A DNA stretch of 64,000 nt from Arion vulgaris (GCA_020796225.1 CM036755.1:64300049-64364048); one strand, 5' to 3'. Positions 32,123-42,895 are shown, numbered from the stretch's first letter. Numbers and translations: made by a program. The notes: generated from the letters alone by a model not told the origin.

Positions 32123-32350
32123 GCGTCTCTAGCTTAAGCGGCAATGAGCTTCGTTCACAACCTAAGCGTGCCTGGCACAAACTCCGCGACGCAAATAAGT
32201 TCCCTTGGATTTTTACGAACGATAAAAATAGGCTCCACCGCTCAGAAAGCAATGACAAACTACTGATATAAGTGATGCCTAGAAAAATCGACGACTCGTT
32301 TACTGTTGTTGATGGCTAAGTCATGTAAAGGATATGCTATGATTTTCATG
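32123..32350 (+). mobile_element. SINE-5 copy, diverged
   Basis: It has 'tctagcttaagcggcaatga' (A box), a degenerate B box, 'cgctcagaaagcaatgac' and 'catgtaaaggatatgctatg'. Confidence 0.75.
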
Positions 32351-32379
32351 TTTCAAATACAATGTTTATCTTCTCCAAA

Positions 32380-32575
32380 CCATTTACGATGCTAAGAGAG
32401 GACGCACTAGGGAAATCATGAAACGAGCTTTTCTGAGAGAGGCAAGACATATCGGACTCAGTGGAAGAGATTGAGCGAGTTGGCCATTGACAGAGCGGTA
32501 TGGAGAGATGACATGCAGGCCTTATGTAAAGTATCACGGTACGAGAGAAATATATAAATACGATGTTAGTCCAGC
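32380..32575 (+). mobile_element. LINE-G fragment: C-terminus
   Basis: The plus strand reads RGRTREIMKRAFLREARHIG and then 'gagattgagcgagttggcca' (EIERVGH). It matches the minus-strand copies at 45118 and 55125. Confidence 0.75.
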
Positions 32576-32579
32576 ATTT

Positions 32580-32790
32580 TTTTCTGATCAACGGTACATC
32601 GATGGGTGATGGGGGTTCAACATCACGTCTACCGTCTTTACTTCCCGCTGCATTAATGATTCGTAACTGAGACTTTGTGGACATTATATCTGTCACAGTT
32701 GGGAAAAATCCTCCCCAACTGGTAAAGTTGATATTTGACCAGTTTCTACGTAGAAAACCACTAACCACTACATTATCTCGGCTCTACGTA
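32580..32790 (-). repeat. Possible tRNA-like SINE, unassigned
   Basis: The right end 'ccactaaccactacattatc' followed by 'tcggctcta' looks like a reversed tRNA-like head. No second copy was identified in the window, so the call is weak. From 32790 to 33003 I see nothing. Confidence 0.3.
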
Positions 32791-33002
32791 TCAAGTTGCA
32801 GTGATAGGAAAACCTAGCTAAATATAGACACTTGAGTAATACCCCAAAGTTAAGGGTGGAGGGGTTACAAGAACAAACGTCAGTGCACTCAGGTCGACTA
32901 TATTGATAGTAAGTCCATATCAGCTAATGTGTTCTGAAAGTGCTGAAGGAAGTACACGTTATCTGTATCTAACGCTACACGGTGAGACTTCTTTTCTTAT
33001 AT

Positions 33003-33261
33003 CTTCTTTTTCTTCCAACACTCCATATTGACCACTTGTTAACCACTCTTTGTGATTCCTATGTGATCCGATCCTAAGAGCGATTGTACGGTGTGCCAGT
33101 TATGCGCCTACAAGTAGGCCAGCACATCCAATTTCTGCGACGCCTTTTATTTACCAGGGTATCTTCTCTAGACCCTTACCTCAATCGCCTTTTACGACAT
33201 GCCTTGTAGGTCGCCGTGTTACTATTCTTTGCTCCCTTGTGGGCCCTGGCAACACACGGAC
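33003..33261 (-). mobile_element. SINE-2 copy
   Basis: Starts 'cttctttttcttccaacact' and ends 'gggccctggcaacacacgg'. Full length, with good agreement with the copy at 24652. Confidence 0.88.
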
Positions 33262-33289
33262 GCTTGTCCTAAGTGATCACGTGAGAAGC

Positions 33290-34010
33290 TTCTTTTCTTT
33301 GTTTTTGTCGTCACGTTGTTGCCCAGTGTCGTGGTTTTATGTTTTTCTCCTGCATTGCTCTAGTTACTTAGTGGTAGTTATTTCTGCTTTTTGACAGGAT
33401 TCTGCTATGCCATAGTTATATCTTTGTTTCGGTGTCTTCATTTCACTTTCTTCCCTGATGTTCTGTTTGTAGAAGACACTGTATACTGTGGAGTTTAGTT
33501 GCATTCTTATTAAGTACTTACCGAACCACTTCATTCTTTGTTTCTCAATGTAATTCAAGCAATGTTCTGTGTCAACTTTCTTTCTTATTCTGATGTTGGT
33601 GACTCTGTGGTAACTTTTCGTAGGTATCGCATTTCAAATGTAGTTTTTTACGACTGCTTTGCTCATTGTCCTTTTTTGGATCTGGTAACGCAAAGTACGT
33701 ATGAAACTGCTGTTGATCATCTGTTGTTTAGTTGTCAATGAGATGTTTAGATGCGTTAACAATGGGATCAGCTGGTAAGTTACATCATTTGCTTTTTGCA
33801 CACCAGCCTCTATCTCTCTATCTAGTCTTACATCTTCTGTGAATATGCTTCCTAAGTATGTGATATGTTGTGTTATATTATACGTTTAACGTCATGGCAC
33901 GTTGGGCATTCGCATGCGTGCTCAGTCCTCCACTTCAGCTGCAATCCTAAAGTCCATTTGCTCACCGTTATGTGTATTCTTGCTCTTGGTTGATTGTAGT
34001 GCCATTGACA
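33290..34010 (-). mobile_element. LINE-A fragment, the longest 5' reach
   Basis: The minus strand has NYIEKQRMKWFGKYLIRMQL (about 33495-33555) and upstream blocks to about 34010. It is broken by frameshifts. From 34010 to 34550 I see nothing. Confidence 0.75.
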
Positions 34011-34552
34011 TAGATGTTTTGTGATTATGTTTTCTTCATATATTCATTATTTCGATTTTAGTGTTGTGAGATCATCTTCTGACCGTATTTTAAAACTATA
34101 ACCATTAACGCTTTGTTGGCTGATCAGCTATTACTTGGTAAATTGTGTTGAAGAATATCGTTAATATCTAGAAATTATATTCGTTTTCCTTTCTCATTTA
34201 AATGTGACTGAAGAGATTATGAAAAATTCAAATCATTTATAAGCATCGTTGAAAAATTTGAAGTAGTCAATAACAGCCGTCACATTACGCTCAATATATT
34301 TCAGAGTTGGAGGACAGTTTCGATTTGTAAAACGCGAAGCGGTCAATATATTCGATTTAGTTTTGTTGTGCATTTCTTACCGGGCCTGTTAGTTAGTATT
34401 CATTGCGTTACATTTTGCAGTTTATAGAGATCTGGTCTTGTTAGTTCACTTAAGCCTTTGCCGTTTTTTATAGGTAATGTTCGTCTGTCAATCTCATTTG
34501 TGATGGACTATTTATTCACCACTCTCTTTTTCTCTATCTTATGTATATACAT

Positions 34553-34957
34553 AACCCTATCGGAGATGGACGATAAAACGTTGGTTTCATGTTAAAGTTG
34601 AGCACCTAAAGGAACCATGGGCAGTTAAAAATCGAGAAGGACCGACTAGAATGTCGCTGTCCAGGCAAAATGTGTTAGAAAAATCGAGACTGGCAGACTA
34701 GAATGCCGCTGTCCAGGCAAAATGTGTTAGAAAAATCGAGATGGCGACTAGAATGCCGCTGTCCAGGCAAAATGTGTTATAAAAATAAAATTAAAAAAAC
34801 CAACAGAATGTTCACCTTCTAAATTACATCCTTTACCTTCAACGGTTCCACGGAGTTTGTGCACTGCTACTGAGGTATTCCTGTGTAAGAAAGATATAGA
34901 GCCCACATGGCTACTCACTGAAGTGTAATGAGGTGTCTTATAAATAAATAAATAAAT
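34553..34957 (+). mobile_element. SINE-4 copy with internal triplication
   Basis: It follows SINE-4 from 'cctatcggagatggacgata' to 'ggctactcactgaagtgtaa'. A ~60-bp part holding 'gccgctgtccaggcaaaatg' is present three times in tandem (about 34638-34790). The tail has (AAAT)n. The head is missing. Confidence 0.75.
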
Positions 34958-35144
34958 CAGTCATTCACCCTACCTTACCCCCATGCTGTGACTCAGGAAA
35001 TAGAATGCCTCACTGAAGTTTTACAATGAGATTAGGGATCGAATAGAGAAGCTGCCCATGAGCTGTCATAGTAGGTAAAGTCAGCTGTGCATAGTAGGAG
35101 ATTAGCCTACACCAAATGTAAAATATTTCAAAGACAAGTGCATT

Positions 35145-35190
35145 AACAAGTGGTCGATATGGAGCTTTCGAAGAAGAAGAAGAAGAAAAA
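35145..35190 (+). mobile_element. SINE-2 3' tail fragment
   Basis: 'ttaacaagtggtcgatatgg', 'agctttcg' and (GAA)n only. Confidence 0.7.
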
Positions 35191-35215
35191 ACCAATTGGC
35201 CGTCTGTAAAGACGA

Positions 35216-35400
35216 AGTGTTCGTAGTGCGTTGGACGACGGGTGACACGCCTCCTGTGAGTGCGGTTTAATTCCGCGGGCTGGTAGAAAAGCCACAGGTT
35301 CTCCAGATTTACGGTGTTCGTGACACCGAACCGAAGGGTTACGATGTCCATGGCACCGAGCCGAAGAGCTGAAAGCTCAAGTGCTACTAGATCGAAAAAA
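35216..35400 (+). mobile_element. SINE-1 copy f with an 8-bp TSD
   Basis: Slightly 5'-truncated. The flanks aaagacga (35208-35215 and 35401-35408) are identical, although the right one overlaps the A-rich tail, so the edge is approximate. Confidence 0.88.
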
Positions 35401-35558
35401 AAAGACGAAAAAGGTCAGACATACAGTAGGTCGGCAGCAGCGTTATGTAATGTTGATATTCAAAACCTGGCTTTCATCTCTTCGTACGCTCGTATTACTA
35501 ATTACTGTCCAGCTCTCGCAGCCATACACAAGATATAGTAGTATCGATTGATATAGAT

Positions 35559-35984
35559 CATAGATTCCCAAACTTTTTCTGCCCACCGCCCACTTTGCAG
35601 AACATAAACTTTGTAACGCCCCCATTCCACATTATAACACTTTGTAACGCCCCCACATATATACATGCTCTATTTTCTCTTTGACATCAAAAATTGATAA
35701 ATATTTTCAAATGAGTATATGCATGAAATAGACAATTGATGAAAAATGTATCATGTAAGACGGGCATAAGATGATTTAAAATCCAGACTTCAAATTTTAA
35801 ATGATTATTTAATCGCAAAATCACAAAGATAATGTATTAAAAAATATTTATTATAAATTTCTTCTTTAAGGAGCCACGACCCCTAATCGCATGAACACCC
35901 CCAATTCTTCTGTACCCACTATCGCCTCCCCCTATAATGCTTCACTCCCACTGAGGGGGCGTACGCCCACTTTGGGAAACGCTG
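35559..35984. mobile_element. hAT-like MITE, 426 bp, perfect 8-bp TSD
   Basis: The left end 'catagattcccaaacttttt' and right end 'cccactttgggaaacgctg' form inverted repeats around TTCCCAAA. The flanks are atatagat at 35551-35558 and 35985-35992, identical. No transposase is encoded, and the AT-rich middle is flanked by C-rich terminal regions ('gcccccattcc', 'gcctccccct'). A related 400-bp copy is at 40925. Confidence 0.88.
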
Positions 35985-36136
35985 ATATAGATTGTTGTTC
36001 ATAGAAAACTGGTATTACTTTTCCAAATCACATTTAGCATTATCATGGTAGTAACTGATTCGTTTGTTACTTATTCGAATCGATCTGTTGGGTAGACAGA
36101 TCAGATCTGTCAAATTTCAGATCTCGAAATGGGTTC

Positions 36137-36352
36137 CCGTCCGTGTATTGCCGGGTCCCTACGGAGAGCAAATAATAGTAACACTACGACCCACAAGGCA
36201 TGTTGTAAGAGGTGACAGGTAGGGACATAGGGAATCTACCCTAGTAAATAAAAAGCGTCACAGAAATCTGATGTGCTGGTCTACTTGTAGGCGCATAACT
36301 AGCACAACGTACAATCGCTCTTAGGTCTCAGATCACATTCAAATTACAAAAG
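36137..36352 (+). mobile_element. SINE-2 copy lacking its tail
   Basis: Starts 'ccgtccgtgtattgccgggt' and ends at 'cacattcaaattacaaaagt'. The (GAA)n end is absent. Confidence 0.85.
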
Positions 36353-36361
36353 TATTTTAGC

Positions 36362-36910
36362 AAATGGTTGAATGATATAGGGGAGATAGAGAGAAAATAA
36401 AAGAGACTATATGATATAAGAAAAAAGTACCAAGAGTAGAAGAGAGTGAAAGAGACATGGTGAGAGAGAAAGAGAGAGAGAGAGAAAGAGAATGTGAAAA
36501 TACAGAAAAATAAGAAAGAAAGAAGAAAGAGACTTGAAGAAGTAACGATTGGAAAGACACACTTAGATTAAGAGCGAGAATGTGAAAAAATACACACACA
36601 GTGAGAGAGAGTGAGAGAGAGCGAGATTGTGTAAAACACTTGAGCGAGAGAGAGAGATGAAGTTAGGAAGTTAGCGAAATCATAAACAGGTTGAACAAGA
36701 CGAGAGAGGGAGACGGAGAGAGTGATAGCATCAGAAATGGGTTAAACAAGGAGCGAGACAGAGAGAGAGAGAGATTGTGTAAGACACTTGAGAGGGCGAG
36801 AGAGAGAGATGAAGTTAGCGAAATAATCCTAAACAGGTTGAACAAGACGAGAGAGAGAAAGCTTCAGAACGAGGTTGAACAAGACAAGTGAGAGAGAGAG
36901 AGAGAAAAAC
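36362..36910. repeat. Purine-rich (GA)n tract with imperfect ~125-bp repeats
   Basis: Dense GA runs. A longer unit with 'aacaggttgaacaagacgag' and 'gattgtgtaa.acacttgag' recurs at about 36620-36720 and 36770-36860. From 36910 to 37343 I see nothing. Confidence 0.75.
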
Positions 36911-37342
36911 ACATGACAACGACTAAATGATGAATATGGCCTTAGTAACAGTAATTATCCTTGTTGAAACTGCTAGAAGAAATCAATGCGGAATATGCGA
37001 ATGGTGAAGATAAAGAGATAAGACTGTAGAATAGATCGGCTCAATGCTTGTTAGTTATCTGGATTAATCATGTGATGGGGGGTACTCATACGACCCAAAC
37101 GGCAGCTATTATCTTAATGATGCATTGTTAAGTGTGTAGTGAGAGGATGTTCGCCTTTTAATTGTAACAGTATGGGTATGTACCTGCTGTGAGTATTGCT
37201 ATCAGAGAGAACAATGGCTCTCAGACTTTCCTATTGCCAATACAGTTATCATGGTGTTCAACTCTCAGTTCACGTAACCAAACTTCCACATATATAATGA
37301 TTCTTGTCTTGTAACTTACGTCGTGGAGAATAGAATTGTGTC

Positions 37343-37587
37343 GCTCATCTGGTGCCGGGGCCCGTAAGGAAAGCAAAGAATAGCACCACTGCTACCTACA
37401 ATAAATGTCGTAAGTGGCGACTGAGGAAAGGGCCTAGTAAATAAAAAGCGTCGCAGAAACTAGATGTGATGGAGTACTTGTAGGCGCACAACTGACACAA
37501 CGTGCTATTAGGCTCGGATCACATACAAATCACAGAGTGGTTTAACAGGTGGTCGATATGGAGCGTTCAAAGAAGAAGAAGAAGAAA
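37343..37587 (+). mobile_element. SINE-2 copy
   Basis: Starts 'catctggtgccggggcccgt' and ends in (GAA)n. Full length with a few small deletions. Confidence 0.88.
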
Positions 37588-37606
37588 GAATTAGAGCGAG
37601 AAAAAC

Positions 37607-38080
37607 GTATCTCTCTCTCTCGTGATCACCGCTTAGACTGATGTACCGGATTTCCCCATAAATTGTCTTATTCCTGTGAAAATCCTATTCATGCAACCTT
37701 AGCATGGGTATGTTTCGTCACATTTTTAGCGCCATTCGGAGCTCTGGTGCTTATCCTTCGGCGATGTGTCCGGTTTTAGCCAGCGTTTACTGTGTTCACT
37801 CTCCGTCAGCATTGGGCTGTCCCCAGCCGACCTGCAAGTCAGCAGGCTGCTATTTTCTTTTAGGGTAGCTACCCTTAGACAACCTTCATTCCCGGGTTGT
37901 TGAGCGTCATCTGCCCAGGTTACCAGTCTTTTATATACTACTTGGTTTGCCTGTCGTCCAATTTTGTGTACGGTTAGCTCCGCTAGCCCTTGATTGTCCC
38001 CAAAGCAGTAGTAGTTCTTTGCGAGAGGAAACGCGGTTATTGTTCTCTGGATGAAGACCCCCACCTAATAAGACCGAGTC
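37607..38080 (-). mobile_element. SINE-9 (R-E), longest copy
   Basis: It has the (CT)n end, 'gttttagccagcgtttactg' and 'ccagccgacctgcaag', and reaches ~240 bp further than the other copies. On the minus strand a 112-codon frame (37726-38064) is open, with FPLAKNYYCFGDNQGLAEL near its start. The frame runs across sequence shared with 21958 and 44758, so I treat it as part of the repeat. It might also be the 5' region of an unidentified retroelement. From 38080 to 38500 I see nothing. Confidence 0.6.
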
Positions 38081-38505
38081 TAAGAGACTTCTCACATGGA
38101 GATGTGAAGGAATTTGTTATATAATTATGGCTCCTACAAGATTAACAGATTTGTGATTGTTGTAATTCTACTTTATGTATTGTTTGATATTCATGCTAAG
38201 AGCACGGTATTCATTCATTGGTGGCTGTGTTTAATTATTCATGAATTTCAATCTACTTGTTGGAGAAAACAAAATCAATTTCTTTTTCTTAGTTTCTTGT
38301 TCTGAAGCCGTTATTGCAGTGTGTGGATTATTAGATGTCTGGCTGTTTGCCATGTCTGTGCTTTATTTTTGTTGTTAGACGTATTATAGAAATGTCATAA
38401 AACGCAATTAATTGAAGATTATAATATTGGTTATTGGTAACTATTCCGATCTCATAGCACTCCGAGCAGACCATTAGGTATTCAGTTTTCACAAACAATG
38501 ATGTG

Positions 38506-38608
38506 AGGTATGCATGTTCAGGGGGACAGTTTCTTAGCGAGTGTCCAGAGGTATGCATGTTCAGGGAGACAGTTTCTTAGCGAGTGTCCAGGGGTATGGA
38601 TGTTCAGT
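38506..38608. repeat. 43-bp tandem duplication (2.4 copies)
   Basis: 'gaggtatgcatgttcaggg' to 'gcgagtgtcca' is present twice, then a third partial unit 'ggggtatggatgttcag'. Confidence 0.9.
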
Positions 38609-38609
38609 G

Positions 38610-39100
38610 TCTATCTGTAATATCTACAGATCACTGGTGCTTTCCATTTTTTTTGTACTGTTGTGAGAGTTGGACGCTCAATGCAGAACTGGAACGAAGA
38701 ATCCAGACTTTCGAATATAAGTGTTCCAGACGGGTACTACGTATTAGTTACACAGAACATAAGACGAACATCTATGTAAGAGACCAAATAATCCACTTTG
38801 CAGGTCGACAAGTGCCACTCTTGACAATCCTGAAAAGGCGTAAAGTTGCGTGGTTCGGGCATGTGATGAGACATGGCTCACTCTCCAAAATTATCCTACA
38901 AGGAACAGTTGAGGGTGGCAGGCGGAAAGGAGTGCAGAGAAAATCCTGGTTTGACAACATCAAGAGCTGGTCAGGACAGAGTTTCTCCACACTCGCTCGA
39001 GGAGTTGACAGAGACTCATGACGTGCTTTTTGTGCTGATGTCTCCACATTGACACTCCTTCGACACTAACGGGTTATGGGCTTTATTATTATTATTATGT
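38610..39100 (+). mobile_element. LINE-E' C-terminal fragment, largely open
   Basis: One continuous plus-strand frame reads CCESWTLNAELERRIQTFE, then SRRVLRISYTEHKTN and RRKVAWFGHVMRH, and ends DNIKSWSGQSF. About 130 codons are intact to the stop at 39019-39021. The 3' UTR ends in (ATT)n near 39085. It is the best preserved LINE end in the window, but the polymerase domain is absent. Confidence 0.9.
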
Positions 39101-39229
39101 TCAGTGTGGCAGCTTCAACATGGAAGGACCAGAAATGGCATCATTCTTCTGTTGAAAGTATCGTGCAAGTTTAAAGAGGATTTACTTTCATGTGAAGCAG
39201 TCAAACAAGTGTGTTGTTTCTTGTAGCTC

Positions 39230-40195
39230 TGTTCCGTTAATTTAGATCTTCAGTAACGTGGGAACTTGATATAGTTGTTTTAACTTAAACTGTTAATTTA
39301 TAGCTTATTGGAATGCTGTTTAACAACAACTCTGTAATTTAATACGCTAATTTAGAACGTGAGAGCTGGGGACTAGTTACAATCATGTACATGAATACGT
39401 TAATTTAAAGTGGACAATGGTTATTTCCATCTCGATCACAACCCAAGCGGGCCTGGTTCAAACCGCGCAGCAGACAGTTTGAAAGCAAATTCGTTTCCGT
39501 GGAATTTTTACAAAAGGTAAAAATAGACCTCAGCGTTCAGAAATCAGTGGCAAACTATTGAACGTACAAGCGGTGCCTTGAAAATCAACGGTCATTTTAC
39601 TGTGATTGATGGCTACGTCATGTAAAGAATAGGCCACGATTGTCACTGGTTATTTAGTTTCTGACGTCGATTGTTAAAACAACACGCAGATGTGGTCAAC
39701 TTGTCACTTTAGTCTACGTTAACATTGGGACTAGTTATCTAATAATAATAACGTGGGGACTACCTGCAGTTGTTACTAACTCATCAAAAAACGTCAGACT
39801 CTAAAAGTTAATTAACGTGGGAACTACCTACAGGTGTGTATCTAATACGTCATCTTAAAGTTAATTAACGTGGGGACAAAACTACAGGTGTACAGTTGTA
39901 TCTACTACATCATCTTAAATTTAATTCACGTGGGACTAACTACGTGTGTGTATTTAATACGTCAGCTTAAAGTTAATTAACGTGGGGACTAACTACGTGT
40001 GTGTATGTAATACGTCATCTTAAAGTTAATTAACGTGGGAACTAATTACATGTGTGTATTTAATACGTCAACTTAAAGTTAATTCACGTAAGAACTAATT
40101 ACATGTGTGTATCACATACGTCAGCGTAAAGTTAATTCACGTAAGAACTAATTACATGTGTGTATCACATACGTCAGCGTAAAGTTAATTGGTGT
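39230..40195. repeat. 53-bp tandem array, split by a SINE-5
   Basis: 'taaagttaatt' recurs at 39968, 40021 and 40074 (53-bp steps), each time followed by 'acgtggg' and 'aactaattacatgtgtgtat'. The copies are regular from 39800 onward and degenerate to the left of the SINE-5. From 40195 to 40735 I see nothing. Confidence 0.88.
39427..39646 (+). mobile_element. SINE-5 in the 53-bp array, with a 9-bp TSD
   Basis: 5'-truncated: it starts at 'ccatctcgatcacaaccca', then 'ggttcaaaccgcg' and 'cgttcagaaatcagtggcaa'. The flanks are tggttattt at 39418-39426 and 39647-39655, identical. Confidence 0.92.
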
Positions 40196-40739
40196 GTTCT
40201 CATTCTGCAGTTCTATGAATCAGTTTTATAGAAAGTTCTGAAACTCTTTGATGAGAAATACAACGGGTAACTCAAAATGGATTACGATCCTTAAAACATG
40301 CTATCCTTTATGCGAGTATTGCACCTGCTGTGATTCTCTGATGATCTACCAGTGAAGAGGCTCACACGCATCATGGCCTCCACTTATCGGACTCTTGTGT
40401 GACGTGATCGTCATGTTCCATCCACCTTTCTGTAGCATTGTACGGTATCGTAAAGTATGTTGACTTTTCTGCGACCGACTTTGATAAATTCTCATGGGAT
40501 TTTAACAATTTCCAAAGTCAATTGATTTTCATTACTTCTACTGAAATCTTATATCAACGAAATTGCAATCGTGTATGGTTGAACGGATCGCGTCACATGA
40601 TGATGATGACAACACATCATGTTAATATGTGCTTCTCGTAGCAAAGGGGACTTAATCCTTTTAACAACAGTATATATGATGGCAGTAACGATACATAGTG
40701 TCATGTATATATATCTACACGTCGATACTGATCTCTTGT

Positions 40740-40879
40740 GAAGAGGCAATGGAGGAAATGCCTGGAAGCGACAGAAACGCTCCTGTATCATGGGTATTCA
40801 GAGGTACATCACCCAAACGTACTTTGGAGATGATGAGAAATTCAAATTCTTTCCCGTTGCTTCATCAGGTACTTACAAG
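40740..40879 (+). CDS. Candidate internal exon, unidentified protein
   Basis: The donor site is strong: exon end 'acttacaag' followed by 'gtaagt' at 40880. Two frames are open. One reads EEAMEEMPGSDRNAPVSWVF and RGTSPKRTLEMMRNSNSF. The other reads GIQRYITQTYFGDDEKFKFF and PVASSGTYK. The first would end in phase 2 and the second in phase 0. The acceptor is uncertain: an 'ag' at 40741-40742 or 40744-40745 follows a possible branch site 'tactgat'. The sequence is unlike any repeat family in the window. I do not recognise the protein. It could also be chance. Confidence 0.35.
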
Positions 40880-40924
40880 GTAAGTGTTAGCATTGTGGTG
40901 CTACTAGTTACACTTACACTAAAT

Positions 40925-41324
40925 CATAGGTTCTCATACTTTTTCGTGCCACTGCCCACATTGCGAGACATAAATTTTGTAATGCCCCTCTCCTCGGCTC
41001 TCCCCCATTATAACAGTTTCTCTCGTTCAAGCAGTTTGATAGTTTCGACGTAAATATCAACTAATGATACATTACAGCTTATGCCGTTAAAATATTGAAT
41101 AAGTAGTGGTCAATATGTGTTTCATCTTGAACACAATTATTCAATCGCAAAATCACGAAAATAATTTATTTTAAAATATAAATTATTAATTTTGTTTATA
41201 AGGAGCCATAGACCCCCAGAGAGTCTGAACGCCCCCCACCATGCTTCTGAACCCACTATCGCCCCCTCCCCAGAAGGCTTCTGCGCCCACTGGGACGCGG
41301 TATCGCCCACTTTGGGAAACTATG
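40925..41324. mobile_element. hAT-like MITE, 400 bp, 8-bp TSD
   Basis: It starts 'cataggttctcatacttttt' and ends 'cccactttgggaaactatg'. Terminal C-rich parts ('gcccctctcctcgg', 'gccccccaccatgcttctg') and middle blocks ('caatcgcaaaatcac', 'taaggagcca') match the element at 35559. The flanks are cactaaat (40917-40924) and tactaaat (41325-41332), 7 of 8 identical. Confidence 0.87.
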
Positions 41325-41334
41325 TACTAAATCT

Positions 41335-41778
41335 TAGGGATCTCAGTGACGTAGAGATTAGGTGATCGTCTCTCGTGTCAAAGGTACCAGGTTCGCTCCT
41401 TCGTGGAGCCATCTGGATATTTTTTTCCAGAGATCCTTGATCTCAGTGTAGGTGAGATCGAGTTTCTAGTCCTTTGGAGACGGATGATAAAACGCAGCTC
41501 CCGTGTTCAATTTGAGCACGTAAAAGAACCTTTGGCAGTTCAAATCGATAACAGCAGGCTGTAAAGTAGCTGCCCGGGCAAAATTCATTAGATGAAGATA
41601 CACAAAATAAATTTCCTACAAAAATATGTTCAACATCTTCAAAATTACATCGGGGACCCTCGCTGGTGCTACGGAGTTCGTGCACTGAAGTTGAGAACTT
41701 CTTGTGTATGAAAGATATCAGAACACACATGGTTACTCACCGAAGTGCAATGATGATGGTTCAATCAATCAATCAAAC
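41335..41778 (+). mobile_element. SINE-4 full-length copy with a 9-bp TSD
   Basis: The tRNA-like head has A-box-like 'cagtgacgtagagattagg' and B-box-like 'aggttcgctcctt'. The ~440-bp body ends in (TCAA)n. The flanks are actaaatct at 41326-41334 and 41779-41787. The left one overlaps the TSD of the neighbouring hAT element, so the SINE landed at its edge. Confidence 0.92.
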
Positions 41779-42012
41779 ACTAAATCTCTTTGAGTTGCAA
41801 ATATTTTATATCTTGATATGTCATTCGACATATAATTGTCTGTTATCTTTGTATGTTAAATAGTTATATCTTCAGATATAATTCAATATACCTCTATCTC
41901 TTATACTTATGTTGTAACACATGTATCTTCATTTCTTATGTCATTCAGCTTATATTTATCTCTTATCTATACGTATATATATCTCTTATGTATTTTTTTA
42001 AAAAGTATCTTT

Positions 42013-42050
42013 ATCACTTCTCGGCCTTTTGGCTAAGGTCAAAGTGTATT
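42013..42050 (+). pseudogene. U2 snRNA 5'-end fragment
   Basis: 'atcacttctcggccttttgg' followed by 'ctaaggtcaaagtgtattat' is nearly the same as the first ~40 nt of animal U2 snRNA, as far as I recall that sequence. The branch-site-pairing region and the rest of U2 are not recognisable, so it is not a functional gene. It forms the left edge of the 28-bp array. Confidence 0.85.
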
Positions 42051-42472
42051 ATTGTCCACATGATCGCGGCCAAAGTTTATTGTCCACATAATCGCGGCCA
42101 AAGCGTATTGTCCACATGATCGCGACATGTATTGTCCCCATGATCCGGCCAAAGTGTATTGTCCACATATCGCGGCCAAAGTGTATTGTCTACATGATCG
42201 CGGCCAAAGTGTATTGTCCACATGATGCGGCAAAGGTATTGTCCATGATCGGCCAAAGTGTATTGTCTACATGATCGCGGCCAAAGTGTATTGTCTACAT
42301 GATCACGGCCAAAGTGTATTGTCACATGATCGCGCCAAAGTGTATTGTCCACATGATCGCGGCCAAAGTGTATTGTCTACATGATCGCGGCCAAAGTGTA
42401 TTTCCACATGATCGCGGCAAAGTGTATTGTCCACATGATCGCGGCCAAAGTGTATTGTCCACATGATGCAAT
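42050..42472. repeat. 28-bp tandem array, apparently U2-derived (about 15 copies)
   Basis: The unit 'gatcgcggccaaagtgtatt' plus 'gtccacat' repeats every 28 bp, with several damaged copies at 42125-42345. The unit can be read as a shortened U2 5' end: atcgc, then ggcc, then aaagtgtatt, with the two intervening blocks missing. Confidence 0.93.
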
Positions 42473-42524
42473 GTTTACTGATAAAGTGTATGTACAGATG
42501 ATAGAGCCTTTATTAAACGCTAAA

Positions 42525-42895
42525 TAGCAAAATAATGTGAAATGAGATGTCTACGAAAAGCTGTCAACCTTACAAGGAGAGATAGAGTGAGAGACGAGAA
42601 TATCAGAAGCATCGTTGGTACTATACCATGCATATAGTAGTACATCGAGAAGCAAAGAATCAAATGGTTCGGCCATCTGAGAATGGAATCACATTTACTA
42701 CCATCACGTGCCTATAGCAATCAACACTCAGGGCGCAGAGCACGAGGCAAGCCAAGAACACGATGGATAGATAACATCTCAGAGTCCTGCGAAAGCATGG
42801 ACTGACAACGTCAAGCGCAACACACCTGGCACAAGATAGAAAACTAACTCTCCCCACGTGGCTTCACGGCAAATGTGGTTAAGATAAGATAAGCA
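42525..42895 (+). mobile_element. LINE-H-like fragment: reverse-transcriptase C-terminus
   Basis: The plus strand has MRCLRKAVNLTRRDRVRDEN, YIEKQRIKWFGHL, and ARGKPRTRWIDNI. A frameshift lies between the first and second blocks. The 3' end is '(taaga)n'-like, at 42880-42895. Confidence 0.85.

Noticed and set aside
38584..39021. Host gene of 145 codons
   Set aside because: The frame carries LINE C-terminal motifs (AWFGHVMRH and RVLRISYTEHKTN) shared by other fragments, and ends with a (ATT)n tail.
42013..42050. Functional U2 snRNA gene
   Set aside because: Only the first ~40 nt match. The branch-site recognition sequence, Sm site and 3' stem-loops are absent.
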